A stretch of 24,249 bases of DNA from a virus, in IMG/VR virus record IMGVR_UViG_3300008216_000079, positions 1 to 24,249 of that record, one strand, 5' to 3'. Below the pieces are notes generated by a model. The model saw only the letters and a list, made by a program, of their open reading frames with translations, was not told where the DNA came from and ran no database searches. Shown here one piece after another: positions 13,032 to 21,596 of this stretch. The stretch's first letter is position 1. Each line of letters opens with the position of its first letter. Position numbers and translations under genes: made by a program.

Positions 13032-13800
13032 TACGAGCCTGTATGCCGTGCGGGACACGGGAGGTGTTACCGCCAAGGTAGACATTATCCTGGGTGCCTA
13101 TTCGCAGTTGCGAATCAGCGGCATTACTCGCTCGCCCACTCCGGAAGACCTGGAAACGGCCCTTTGCCGCCTGGAAAACATGGCGGCGGAGTGGGACACC
13201 GTGGGGACTTCGGTGGGGTACAACTTCGAGGATGAGCCCGATCCGAACAGCAACAGCGGCATCATTCGCGGCTATCGCAATGCGTTTGAGACCAACCTTG
13301 CTGTGCGGCTCATCCCCGACTTTAACAAAACGGTGCCTGCGTCGTTGATGATGCAAGCATCGCAATCCCTGTCCAACCTGTGCGCCCGGGCGGCCATGCA
13401 GCGTGTGCGTGGCGTTCAATACCCGGATCGGCAGCCGACCGGTAGCGGCAACAATATCCGCGTGGGTCGCTGGGCTCGGTTCTACAGAAAGCCGATGGAG
13501 GCCCCGCAGGCATCGACCACGCGGCGCATGTTTATTGGCGATGAAATGGACTTTCGGGAGCATTTCGGCAGCTATCTGCGGGATGCGGAGGAGCTGGCCA
13601 GCTACAGCATCGTGGTAGACAGCGGGCTCGTGCTGGTGAGTGATTCACTGGAAACCCCGGACGTGCTGTACCGACTTCGCGCTACGGATCCAAGCGGCAC
13701 CAGCAATGGCAATGTGGTTCAGGTAACCATCGTGGCGACCACGAACACGGACCGCGTGGAGACGCGGCGTCACTACGTCGAATTGGTGCCCAGAGACTGA
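13024..13800 (+). CDS. Head-completion/tail adaptor protein, P22 gp4-like, with C-terminal extension
   Basis: This 258-residue protein should bind under the portal ring and stabilise packaged DNA as the first tail accessory factor. Residues about 18-165 match the gp4 pattern: ILGAYSQLRISGITRSPTPE, then LENMAAEWDTVG, GYRNAFETNLAVRL, and the helical segment ASQSLSNLCARAA. P22 gp4 is only 166 residues. The remaining roughly 80 residues here (after about 175) are beta-rich (IVVDSGLVLVSDSLETP...RHYVELVPRD) and look like an added Ig-like or knob domain. The start overlaps the previous gene by 8 bases, within the 25-bp repeat. Confidence 0.85.
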   Translation: MSNTSLYAVRDTGGVTAKVDIILGAYSQLRISGITRSPTPEDLETALCRLENMAAEWDTVGTSVGYNFEDEPDPNSNSGIIRGYRNAFETNLAVRLIPDFNKTVPASLMMQASQSLSNLCARAAMQRVRGVQYPDRQPTGSGNNIRVGRWARFYRKPMEAPQASTTRRMFIGDEMDFREHFGSYLRDAEELASYSIVVDSGLVLVSDSLETPDVLYRLRATDPSGTSNGNVVQVTIVATTNTDRVETRRHYVELVPRD

Positions 13801-13801
13801 T

Positions 13802-15211
13802 ATGCCTGAATCCCTGATCACCTTCATCAAGGGCGACAAGGTAGGCCCGGAAACTGACTATCGTGACGCTCTCCCGGTGAACATGTATGCCGTTGATCGC
13901 CCCATGTTCGGGGCTCAGGGATACATGCTGCAGTCTTCGGGGCTGACTCACCATGCGGATGTGGCGGGCATTGACCGCGGCGGGGTCTGGAATGACCGCT
14001 TTGACAAGCATATCCGCGTGTCAGGGCAGAGTCTGATCGAGGTGGCCGCAGATGGCTCTTATAGCGTCCTTGGCACCGTGCCAGGCAATGGCGTTGCCTC
14101 GCTGCCGCTGTCCTTCAACACCCAGGCCATCATTGCCGATGGCAGATACTTCCTCTACGACCCGGATAATGGGTTCAGGGAAGTGACGGATCCGGAACTG
14201 GGTAATCCCATTGACGGGGTATGGGTTGACGGCCTGTATTTTTTCACGGATGGCGAATTCATATACCACACGGATCCTGGCGATGAGGCCGCCATTGACC
14301 CGCTGAAATTCGCCACGGCTGAGTTCATTCCGGATTTCACCTATGGGGTGGCCAAGTCAGAAGACAACAAGATTCTGGTGTTTGGTCGTTACTCCACGGA
14401 ATACTTCGTGAACCAGGCCACGGCCAACTTCCAATTCCAGCGTGTGCCCTCTCGGGCTTTGAAGGTCGGTATCGTTGGCACTCACTGCAAGACCGAGGTG
14501 GCCGGCACTACTTACATTCTGGGCGGTCGCAAGGAAGAGGGGATTTCTGTCCATGCCCTGGGTGTCGGTAGCGCGCAGGCGGTTTCTACCCGGGAAGTGG
14601 ACAAGGTGCTGAACGCCTACGATGAGCAAGACCTGCGCGATGCCGTGCTGGAATCCTTTGAAGACAACGGCACCACGATGGTCGTCGCTCATCTGCCCAA
14701 TGAAACCTTGGTTTTCAATCAGACGATTGCCCAGGCCGCCGGGCTTGACTCCGCATGGTCCATCTACAAAACAGACGTTTACGGGGATGCGCCATGGCGC
14801 GCCCGGTTCGGCGTATTTGATAACAATATCGGGAACTGGGTATTTGGCGACCGTCTCGCCAGCGTGCTAGGCATCCTGGATGACACGGTTGCCACCCAGT
14901 ACGGGGAGATTGTGGAGTGGCTGCTTTACACCCCTTTCCTCTACCTCAAGCAGCAGTCCATCGACAAGCTGGATATTGAAACCATCCCGGGATACACCGG
15001 TTCGGACGATGCCACGGTATTTGTGTCGCTGACCTACAACGGTGTGACATGGGGCCGTGAGTGGACCGAGCTTTACGGCGGCCCTACGGATTACAACAAG
15101 CGGTTTGAGGTTCGCCGCCTGGGGTACGTTGAGGATTATGTCGGCATAAAGCTACGGGGCGCGACCACGTCGAGGATGGCTTTCAGCCGGGGATACATCA
15201 GCTATGGTTGA
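13802..15211 (+). CDS. Packaged-DNA stabilisation protein, P22 gp10-like
   Basis: This 469-residue protein (P22 gp10 is 472) forms the hexameric tail hub between the gp4 ring and the needle. The N-terminal run KGDKVGPETDYRDALPVNMY is characteristic of the family, as are the beta-propeller-like repeats through the middle (for example GVAKSEDNKILVFGRYSTE around 180-198 and the LGGRKEEGISVHALG segment). The ATG follows the gp4 stop by one base, so translation is probably coupled. It overlaps the needle-like gene by 8 bases. No disruption is seen. Confidence 0.92.
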   Translation: MPESLITFIKGDKVGPETDYRDALPVNMYAVDRPMFGAQGYMLQSSGLTHHADVAGIDRGGVWNDRFDKHIRVSGQSLIEVAADGSYSVLGTVPGNGVASLPLSFNTQAIIADGRYFLYDPDNGFREVTDPELGNPIDGVWVDGLYFFTDGEFIYHTDPGDEAAIDPLKFATAEFIPDFTYGVAKSEDNKILVFGRYSTEYFVNQATANFQFQRVPSRALKVGIVGTHCKTEVAGTTYILGGRKEEGISVHALGVGSAQAVSTREVDKVLNAYDEQDLRDAVLESFEDNGTTMVVAHLPNETLVFNQTIAQAAGLDSAWSIYKTDVYGDAPWRARFGVFDNNIGNWVFGDRLASVLGILDDTVATQYGEIVEWLLYTPFLYLKQQSIDKLDIETIPGYTGSDDATVFVSLTYNGVTWGREWTELYGGPTDYNKRFEVRRLGYVEDYVGIKLRGATTSRMAFSRGYISYG

Positions 15212-16067
15212 TCCGATTGGCCTGAGCATGTCGCTGTCAGCGGCAGAGGTGAAGGCCCTGACCGGCTGGCCTGATCCTATGGTTCAGGACTATCTGAACA
15301 TCATCCAGCGTCTGATCGATTACGCCAACGCTCTGACAGAGCTGCAGGTGGCGGATGCGGACGACCAAAGCAGTCTGGCAGATCAGGCCGCAAAAGCAGG
15401 ATTCGCGGCAGCGCGACTCAACCAGCTTTACGCCCGGCACATAGACCTGGAGCAAGTGGTTTCAGGTTCTCAGGTCGGAATGGCCAGAATTCGCGCCCTG
15501 ATATGCCAGAACAAAGACCAATGCAACGACACAGATAATGAGTTGGATTCGTTGCGCGGCATGCTGGCCGGCGCTTCTGCCAGGCTTGCGAGGCTCGAAA
15601 GAGCGCATGGCTGGGGTGTTTATCGTGATACCACGTACACCTCTGGCTCGCCGTGGACGCTTACCGGCGGCACAGCGGCAGCGCTCCCGAATGATGCCGG
15701 CGACAACATCATCGCCTTTATGCCGCCGAATGTGGCGCCCTTTTATGACGGCACCAAAATCCGGCCGGCCAACGTGGGCGACTACTACATCCTGACCGTT
15801 CGGCTCCAAGCTGAGTACAGCGGGGCGCTCCCTGTAGTGGAGTTTCGTGTCGATCTGGGAGGAAGCATAGGCGAGCGATTCAAGGAGACGCTGACCTTCC
15901 CCAAGGGAAGCTCTACCCCACACCCGTTCTCTATTGTGGCCCCCTTTTACTCACTGGACACCTTTCTGGCTAATGGCGGCACGGTTGAGCTGGAATCCCT
16001 CTCGGGTGGTGATGTGGATTTTTGGGACATTGAATACCAAATAAACCGGGTTTTCGCGGCCCAGTAA
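15204..16067 (+). CDS. Tail needle-like protein with C-terminal beta knob (P22 gp26 position)
   Basis: This protein has 287 residues. The first roughly 140 are predicted helical with heptad character (LNIIQRLIDYANALTELQVA; later LDSLRGMLAGASARLARLE), fitting a trimeric coiled-coil needle. Residues about 141-287 are beta-rich with Gly/Pro turns and resemble a jelly-roll, TNF-like tip such as that on the phage Sf6 needle (282 aa). P22 gp26 is 233 aa and lacks such a knob. The needle plugs the tail and pierces the outer membrane. I see no strong sequence match to gp26, so the call depends on the gene order after gp10 and on the domain layout. Confidence 0.65.
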   Translation: MVDPIGLSMSLSAAEVKALTGWPDPMVQDYLNIIQRLIDYANALTELQVADADDQSSLADQAAKAGFAAARLNQLYARHIDLEQVVSGSQVGMARIRALICQNKDQCNDTDNELDSLRGMLAGASARLARLERAHGWGVYRDTTYTSGSPWTLTGGTAAALPNDAGDNIIAFMPPNVAPFYDGTKIRPANVGDYYILTVRLQAEYSGALPVVEFRVDLGGSIGERFKETLTFPKGSSTPHPFSIVAPFYSLDTFLANGGTVELESLSGGDVDFWDIEYQINRVFAAQ

Positions 16068-16076
16068 GGAGCAGGC

Positions 16077-16421
16077 ATGTCGATTCGTTCAAATGTAGGG
16101 CTGGAGGTCATCACTGTTGGCACCAGCGATACCGTGCTTTTGGAGCCAGCAGACCCGGTGGAGCGCGTTTCTGTCACGGCCTTCTCCCTTCACAACACAT
16201 CCACCACAACCAATATCACTGTGACCATCTGGGAAAGCCCGGATGCAACATCGGCCAGCGGTGAGCAGGTGGCGATATATCGTATCGCCCCCGGGGGGAG
16301 TGTTTCGGTGATCGAGGTGATTGGCCAGGGGTACGAACAGGGACGCAACCTGGTTGCGCAGGCAAGTTCGGCCGGCGTAAACCGCGTGGCAACGGTGACC
16401 CAGTATGACGGCGGAAGCTGA
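16077..16421 (+). CDS. Small beta-rich virion-type hypothetical protein
   Basis: This is a 114-residue protein with an AAGGAG ribosome site 6 bases before the ATG. Almost the whole length alternates hydrophobic and Ser/Thr residues (VSVTAFSLHNTSTTTNITVT; then VAIYRIAPGGSVSVIEVIG), suggesting a compact beta sandwich with no membrane segment or cysteine. It lies between the needle-like gene and the ejection-protein block, so it is probably a virion or tail-tip component. It overlaps the next gene by 17 bases. No family is recognised. Confidence 0.6.
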   Translation: MSIRSNVGLEVITVGTSDTVLLEPADPVERVSVTAFSLHNTSTTTNITVTIWESPDATSASGEQVAIYRIAPGGSVSVIEVIGQGYEQGRNLVAQASSAGVNRVATVTQYDGGS

Positions 16422-16752
16422 TTTTGTGCCCTACCAGGGCGACCTGATGGGGCTTTATGCAGACGAAAACCACCTGGTTTTCCGTTGCGCATGCTGCCCC
16501 GGGAAGATCCTGTTTTCTGTATGCCGCCGCGGCGATGCAGCCAGCTGCCATTTTGCCAGCGACAAAGCAGGGCTGAGGTTTATCAAGGAGGCCATCGAGC
16601 GGTTTTTCTGGTTCTTGCTCTGGCTTTTTGACTGGTGCCGGATGGTCTTTGCGCAGGTGAAGCGGAGAAGCGTTTGCCGCTTAATTAAGAAGCTTGGGTT
16701 CCAACACTTGGCCACAAGCGGCGACATGGAAATTTATATGAGGTGCGCATAA
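16405..16752 (+). CDS. Small protein at the P22 gp14 position, possible GNAT-like remnant
   Basis: This 115-residue protein (P22 gp14 is 172) starts within the 3' end of the previous gene and ends in a TAATG overlap with the gp7-like gene. It is Cys-rich (FRCACCPGK at 27-35, SVCRRGDAASCHF at 38-50). A very hydrophobic aromatic stretch (FFWFLLWLFDWCRMVFAQV, about 67-85) could be a membrane-active helix. The C-terminus (RLIKKLGFQHLATSGDMEIYMRC) looks like the last strand of a GNAT acetyltransferase fold, a feature also noted in T7 internal protein gp13. A role in DNA ejection or in virion assembly is inferred from position. The catalytic status is unknown. Confidence 0.5.
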   Translation: MTAEADFVPYQGDLMGLYADENHLVFRCACCPGKILFSVCRRGDAASCHFASDKAGLRFIKEAIERFFWFLLWLFDWCRMVFAQVKRRSVCRLIKKLGFQHLATSGDMEIYMRCA

Positions 16753-17606
16753 TGGGCGGAGCAGTTGGCGATATTGTAGAGGTTGGCTCCCTGGGCCTTA
16801 TTGATGGCGACAGCATTTCCGGCGCCGGAGCCGGAAAAGACGCCTCCCGTGCAGCGACCAACGCAGCGCAAATCCAGGCACAGTCTCAGCGCGAAGCGCT
16901 GGACTACCTTAAAGAGCGTGAAGAGATCCCTCAGCAGTTCCGCGAAGGTGCGCTGACGACTCTAGGAGGCCTGTATGGCCTGGAGGGTGGCGAGGGAAGT
17001 CAGCAGGCACTAATTGATGCAGCCAAGGCCTCTCCGCTCTATGGGGCAATCATGGGCGGACTTGATGCGTCCGAAGATGCCATTTTGCGTAACGCTGGCG
17101 CTACTGGTGGGCTTCGCTCCGGGAATGTCCAGCAGGCGCTGGCTGACAACGCAGAACAGCTGCAGAACCGGGCCCTTCTGTCTTCCTATAACGAGCAGCT
17201 CAGCGGCATTCAGGGGCTGGCTGGGCTGGACTCCAACGCGAACCAGATCGCCCAGCAGATTGCAGGAATCGGGCAAACCATTGGCCAGGGCCAGATAGCA
17301 GCCGCCAACGCAAGAGCAGCGGCACAGCAGAATGCCACAAACAATTTGTTCAGCCTTGGCGGCCTGGGGATTGGCGCTGTCGCAGCTTTCTCTGACGTTC
17401 GGCTCAAGCGTGATATTCAGCCGCTGGGGCAGAGAAACGGGCTAAATTGGTACGAATGGACCTGGAGCGATGAAGCCGAACAGCTGGGCCTGTCCGGTAA
17501 GATGCAGGGCGTCATGGCCCATGAAGTCATTGACGATCACCCGGATGCCATCTTGACGGATGGCGAGTACCTGCTGGTCGATTACAGCAAGCTTGGAGTG
17601 CACTAA
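16752..17606 (+). CDS. DNA ejection protein (P22 gp7 position) with C-terminal S74 autoprocessing domain
   Basis: This protein has 284 residues from the ATG in the TAATG overlap. The start 9 bases upstream would lie inside the preceding gene. The first roughly 205 residues are Ala/Gln/Gly-rich and helical, as in ejected internal proteins (P22 gp7 is 229 aa). It then has AAFSDVRLKRDI, where S214 and K219 match the Ser-x4-Lys dyad of the peptidase S74 intramolecular chaperone. GLNWYEWTWSDEA and GVMAHEVIDDHPDAI complete the S74 signature. S74 domains normally trimerise a partner and then cut themselves off just before the Ser, here at about residue 213/214. The next gene starts in a TAATG overlap. 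Confidence 0.78.
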   Translation: MGGAVGDIVEVGSLGLIDGDSISGAGAGKDASRAATNAAQIQAQSQREALDYLKEREEIPQQFREGALTTLGGLYGLEGGEGSQQALIDAAKASPLYGAIMGGLDASEDAILRNAGATGGLRSGNVQQALADNAEQLQNRALLSSYNEQLSGIQGLAGLDSNANQIAQQIAGIGQTIGQGQIAAANARAAAQQNATNNLFSLGGLGIGAVAAFSDVRLKRDIQPLGQRNGLNWYEWTWSDEAEQLGLSGKMQGVMAHEVIDDHPDAILTDGEYLLVDYSKLGVH

Positions 17607-18811
17607 TGGCTAGAAATCCTTTTTATGTACAGCCCGGGAACGACATGAGCCAAGGTCTTTCCGGGCTCGGTCAGGCCCTCCAGCAATATGGCCAGCTCAA
17701 CCAGCAGCGCAAGAAAGAAGAGGAAATGAGGGCTCGATTGCAGGCTGGCGGCGAAGCCGCAAAAGCTGCATATGAGAGCGGCGATCCCAATGCCATGGCC
17801 AAGGTTGCGCTTGAGTATCCGGAGCTGAGCCAGGGGCTGGAGCGCGCTTACAATTTTCGCTCCGAGGCCACCAAGCAAAATATGCTGCAAGGGATGCGGC
17901 GCGTGCTGTCTGGCGAAGACGCCAACGCGGTTTTTGAAGACCGTGTGCGCCAGGTGGCAGAGGCGGGCGGCGACCCCTCCGACACCGTGCGCGAATGGCA
18001 GACATACCGTGAAAACCCGGAAGCCAGCCTGAACAATATAAAAATGGCCTATGCATCGATGGACCCGAAGGGGTACCAGGCCATGTTTGGGGGTGATGGC
18101 GGTTCAAAGGTTGGGGCGCAAGAGATCCTTGAGGACGGAACGGTTATTCAGTCCACGCCTCAGGGTCCGGTAGTTTGGTCTCCCTCTGGAGAGAGGCTGT
18201 CAGGTGCTGAGGCGGTAAAAGCCGTTCGGCAAGGGCGCCAGTACGGCGTCAGCAATCAGCGTGACATCTACAGTGCACGCAGAGAAGGCACCTTGGGGGC
18301 CGACATAAACCTTGGTTCGGCAGCAGAAGGCGCCAAAGCGGCGGGCAAGCAGGCTATTGAGAAATCTGGCGAGGCCTTTGACCAGCTGGCGAATATCGAC
18401 TCCAACATGAGCAATCTGGATGAGGCGGTTCGGCTTCTGGATGAGGGGGCCCAGACTGGCTTGGTTGTTGGCCGTCTGCCGAGCGTGAGCAAGGCATCCA
18501 GGGAGCTGGATAACCTGCAGGCGCGCCTTGGTCTGGACGTGATCGGCAACACTACGTTTGGTGCTCTTTCAGAAAGCGAGCTGAATTTTGCTCTCAATAC
18601 AGCCTTGCCCAAGGACTTGCCGCCCGCTGAATTGCGGCAATGGCTAATCCGAAAGAAAGAGGCTCAAGGGAAGTTGCGTGACTACCTTCAGCAGGCTGCC
18701 ATTTTCCTGGGCACTCCGGGCAATACGGTTGCCGATTGGGCGCAGATTCAGCAAGAGCAGCAGCCCGCCCAGTCTGGCGACGTCGAATCCCTTTTGGAGA
18801 AATACCGCTAA
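17606..18811 (+). CDS. DNA ejection/transfer protein, P22 gp20-like
   Basis: This 401-residue protein (P22 gp20 is 471) is packaged inside the head and delivered into the cell ahead of the DNA. It is largely helical and rich in Ala, Gln and Glu. The N-terminal part contains repeated charged helices (QRKKEEEMRARLQAGGEAAK). The C-terminal block TFGALSESELNFALNTALP followed by AELRQWLIRKKEAQGKL is a pattern I recall from several podovirus ejection proteins. It starts and ends in TAATG overlaps with the gp7-like and gp16-like genes, as expected for the 7-20-16 block. Confidence 0.8.
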   Translation: MARNPFYVQPGNDMSQGLSGLGQALQQYGQLNQQRKKEEEMRARLQAGGEAAKAAYESGDPNAMAKVALEYPELSQGLERAYNFRSEATKQNMLQGMRRVLSGEDANAVFEDRVRQVAEAGGDPSDTVREWQTYRENPEASLNNIKMAYASMDPKGYQAMFGGDGGSKVGAQEILEDGTVIQSTPQGPVVWSPSGERLSGAEAVKAVRQGRQYGVSNQRDIYSARREGTLGADINLGSAAEGAKAAGKQAIEKSGEAFDQLANIDSNMSNLDEAVRLLDEGAQTGLVVGRLPSVSKASRELDNLQARLGLDVIGNTTFGALSESELNFALNTALPKDLPPAELRQWLIRKKEAQGKLRDYLQQAAIFLGTPGNTVADWAQIQQEQQPAQSGDVESLLEKYR

Positions 18812-20757
18812 TGGCCACCCTGGAAGAACTCGAAAGCGCCCTAATCAAGGCTGACGCTGCCGGCAACACCGATGACGCCCGCGTATTTGCACGGGAGATT
18901 CGTAGGCTTCGTGCAGGGCAGGGCGCACATGCGCCGCAAGGACTTCCTTTGTCACAGGAGCAGCAACAGGCGGTGACCGAGTTACAGGAAAGCCCGGACA
19001 AGGGCGGGATTACTAACTTCTTTACTGGCGCGGACCGCACGGTGCCCGACATTAAGGAGCTGGACGCGGATCAGGTTTTTGGCCTCCCATGGGGCGACCA
19101 CCCGGCAGAGAACTTCAAAGTATCAGCTGGCACCCTGATGACTTTCGACGATGAGGCCAGGAAAAATATCTGGAATGAGCAACTGAAATCTGCAGGCGTG
19201 GAGCATCGCTGGGAGAAAGACCCTTTTGGGAATGCTGTTTTGGTATACAGAGACCAAGACGGAGAGGAGAAGGCAGGCTATCTGAACATGCCCGGCTTTA
19301 GTAAGGGGGATGCAGCCACCGCTGGAGCACAAGTAGGCACCTTCTTGGGGCTTGGTCGCTTGGCCCGGGCCGTCCCCGGTGTGGGATCTTGGCTTGCCAA
19401 TACCGGACTTTTGGGTCGAACAGCGGCAGGCGGGGCAACCGCAGCTGGAGAATCTGTGGCGCTTGATGCGGGCGCCAATACCTTGGGTGCCGATATTTCT
19501 GGTAGCGAAATGGCCGGGAATGCAGCGCTCGCCGGCAGTCTTGGATCCGCCGGCACCTTGCTCGGCGATGGCGTGTCCAGTTTGCTAAAGGGCATGGCGC
19601 AGAAGTCGGCCCTCAAGAAGCAGGTGGCGGAGCAGATCGCCTCTGGCGCTGGGGACACCCAGACAGCGAAATACATGCTTAATGGCGCCGGGAAGTTGGC
19701 AAAGGACCCAAACGCAAAATCAGCAATCAAGCAAGGCTTTGATGAGGGAGTAGTGGCCACGGTCAAGGGCGCATCCCCCGCAGACCGGCAAAAGATGCGG
19801 CGTATGGTTTCGCTTCTGGAGCAGGGCAAGAAGAATCAGAGATTCTCCGTACTGAATCGACCAAGCGATGTTGTTGGGGACTCCCTGGTAGATCGCTTTA
19901 AGGCTGTTAAGTCCATCAACAAGCGAGCCGGCAACCAATTGGAGTTCGAGGCTAAGAAGCTACAGGGTCAACCGGTGGATGTATCTGGTGTGATGGACGA
20001 TTTTTTGCGCACTCTTCAGGACGATCTCGGCGTCACGGTGGCCAACGGGAAGCCCAGCTTCGCCGGCTCGGCCATTGAGGGGCTGGATGGTCCGCAGAAG
20101 TTCCTGACCCGTCTCCTTGGTCGCCTGCGCAATTCAGGTGCTACTCCTGACGCTTATGATGTCCACCGGATGAAGAAATTCATTGATGAGCAGGTGACAT
20201 TTGGGAAAACGGCTGAGGGATTGGGTGGCAAGACTGAACGGGTCGCAAAAGGCCTTCGTCGCCAGTTCGACCAGCTCTTGGACAGTCAATTTCCTGCTTA
20301 TGACAACGTGAACACTCAATATGCCGACACAGTTCAGGCTCTGGACGCCTTCCAAAAAGCTGCAGGGGCAACTATTGATCTGGCATCCGGTAATGCAGAC
20401 AAGGCTGTGGGCACTCTGTCGCGACGCCTCATGAGTAACGCCCAATCCAGGGTGCGCCTGCTGGACGCCATTGAGGGGCTGCAAAGCACTGCTGGCAAGT
20501 ATGGCAAGACCTTTGATGATGATGTGGTGTCCCAAGCGCTTTTTGTCGATGAGCTGGAGCGCGTCTTCGGTCCATCGGCTAGAACATCACTCCAAGGAGA
20601 AGTTGGCAAGGGTGTGCGTTATGGGACAGATCTGATGACGGGCGAGACAAGAAACATTGTCGTCGATGCTGCCAGCAAGGCAATCGAAAAGGCGCGAGGC
20701 GTAAATCCGGAGAATGCCATGAACTCCATAAAGCAGCTACTTCAGGGTGCGGATTAA
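18811..20757 (+). CDS. Large DNA ejection protein, P22 gp16-like
   Basis: This 648-residue protein (P22 gp16 is 609) begins at the ATG in a TAATG overlap; a start at 18736 would add 25 residues within the previous gene. The N-terminal helix LEELESALIKADAAGNTDDA with ARVFAREIRRLR is a motif common to phage internal and ejection proteins. A Gly/Ala-rich, mildly hydrophobic segment (about 172-265) could insert in membranes. The rest is long and helical. Such proteins form part of the trans-envelope channel for DNA. The last 4 bases overlap the end of a convergent minus-strand gene, and no terminator separates the two. Confidence 0.78.
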   Translation: MATLEELESALIKADAAGNTDDARVFAREIRRLRAGQGAHAPQGLPLSQEQQQAVTELQESPDKGGITNFFTGADRTVPDIKELDADQVFGLPWGDHPAENFKVSAGTLMTFDDEARKNIWNEQLKSAGVEHRWEKDPFGNAVLVYRDQDGEEKAGYLNMPGFSKGDAATAGAQVGTFLGLGRLARAVPGVGSWLANTGLLGRTAAGGATAAGESVALDAGANTLGADISGSEMAGNAALAGSLGSAGTLLGDGVSSLLKGMAQKSALKKQVAEQIASGAGDTQTAKYMLNGAGKLAKDPNAKSAIKQGFDEGVVATVKGASPADRQKMRRMVSLLEQGKKNQRFSVLNRPSDVVGDSLVDRFKAVKSINKRAGNQLEFEAKKLQGQPVDVSGVMDDFLRTLQDDLGVTVANGKPSFAGSAIEGLDGPQKFLTRLLGRLRNSGATPDAYDVHRMKKFIDEQVTFGKTAEGLGGKTERVAKGLRRQFDQLLDSQFPAYDNVNTQYADTVQALDAFQKAAGATIDLASGNADKAVGTLSRRLMSNAQSRVRLLDAIEGLQSTAGKYGKTFDDDVVSQALFVDELERVFGPSARTSLQGEVGKGVRYGTDLMTGETRNIVVDAASKAIEKARGVNPENAMNSIKQLLQGAD

Positions 20758-21038
20758 CCAAAAATAAAGCCAAGTATTGGATAAAGGATCAGTCCCACAG
20801 CAGGCAAGAAGAATAGCCAAGCCAAAATGGGCACAACGTGAGCCATTACTTCGACGGGGAAGGCGAGCTTTTTCGCCCACATTCTTGCTAGTCGGTGCGC
20901 TTCGGTGCTCTTGTCTACTCTGGGGTAGACAATTACAGCCATGAGCCACGCCATCAGAAGCGCGACCGCAACAAGCAGCACTAGTCCGACAAAGCCAATA
21001 AGGCCAAAGGCAATCAAGAATTCTTCTGGTTCACTCAT
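20754..21038 (-). CDS. Minus-strand small membrane protein (moron)
   Basis: This 94-residue protein reads against the late operon. It has an acidic N-terminus (SEPEE), a long hydrophobic region (residues about 8-37, with two closely spaced or one long helix), a basic amphipathic middle (RVDKSTEAHRLARMWAKK) and a second hydrophobic region (about 62-93). It lies 74 bases downstream of the lipoprotein gene and is probably cotranscribed with it. No family is recognised. Its place between ejection and tailspike genes is where P22 keeps its immI region and other phages keep lysogenic conversion genes, so superinfection exclusion is a reasonable but untested idea. Confidence 0.65.
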   Translation of the reverse strand: MSEPEEFLIAFGLIGFVGLVLLVAVALLMAWLMAVIVYPRVDKSTEAHRLARMWAKKLAFPVEVMAHVVPILAWLFFLPAVGLILYPILGFIFG

Positions 21039-21112
21039 AAGACGACTTTGCCCCGATCAACACAAAAAGAATGACCATCGTTCGACGCAACCTCTGCTGA
21101 CTTATTTCGCCA

Positions 21113-21574
21113 CTAAAATGGCGGCATCTGTTCGTCTTCGCCGGTTGCGGCCTTGTATTCGCCGCGAGTAATCGAGCCCTTCCAGTAGCCATTTTCGTAC
21201 ATGCATGCATCAAAAACATGGGTCATGGCATCCCGGTATTCACGGCGAGCACGGCCAGCGGATGCCGCCATTATCAGCCCTGCTGAGTTAATGGCCTGGC
21301 CGTAATTATTGCCTGGGTCAACATGGTATGGATTCGAGCTTACTGGCTGCTGACTCTGAACCTGCGGGATAGCAACGACCTGAGTTGACCCGTTCGGTAT
21401 AGCAATGGATTGAGCTGCATATCCGCGACAAATGGCCATGGCTTTCTTTGTTTCACCCCATGTCTGAGGACTTGGGTCGTTAGGCTGCCACGCGATTATC
21501 TCCTGATCTGCCCAGGGGATGGTTTGGCAGGCAGTTAGCGCAACAGCAGCAAATAGTAAAGCAGTAACTTTCAT
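21113..21574 (-). CDS. Minus-strand secreted lipoprotein (moron)
   Basis: This 153-residue protein starts at an ATG (complement of 21572-21574) with a near-perfect AAGGAGGG site 7 bases before it; longer frames upstream run through the promoter and terminator region. The signal peptide MKVTALLFAAVALTAC ends in a lipobox (LTAC, C16), so the mature protein should be lipid-anchored. The residue after the Cys is Gln, which favours the outer membrane. The mature part has a Gln/Ser/Val-rich linker (about 65-85), then an Ala/Gly/Arg helix and a C-terminus containing FDACMYENGYWKG. The family is not recognised. It is probably expressed in the lysogen and may alter the surface or block phage entry. 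Confidence 0.78.
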   Translation of the reverse strand: MKVTALLFAAVALTACQTIPWADQEIIAWQPNDPSPQTWGETKKAMAICRGYAAQSIAIPNGSTQVVAIPQVQSQQPVSSNPYHVDPGNNYGQAINSAGLIMAASAGRARREYRDAMTHVFDACMYENGYWKGSITRGEYKAATGEDEQMPPF

Positions 21575-21596
21575 CAAGATTCCCTCCTTGGGAACC

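Noticed and set aside
11442-13085. Long minus-strand open frame (547 codons) opposite the coat gene
   Set aside because: It lies entirely opposite the strongly supported coat gene and the next gene. Its protein is His/Arg/Val-rich and without domains, as expected from the antisense of GC-biased codons.
12664-13563. Minus-strand open frame (299 codons) across the coat terminator and gp4 start
   Set aside because: It crosses a strong terminator and three supported plus-strand genes, and its composition is Arg/Pro/His-rich shadow sequence.
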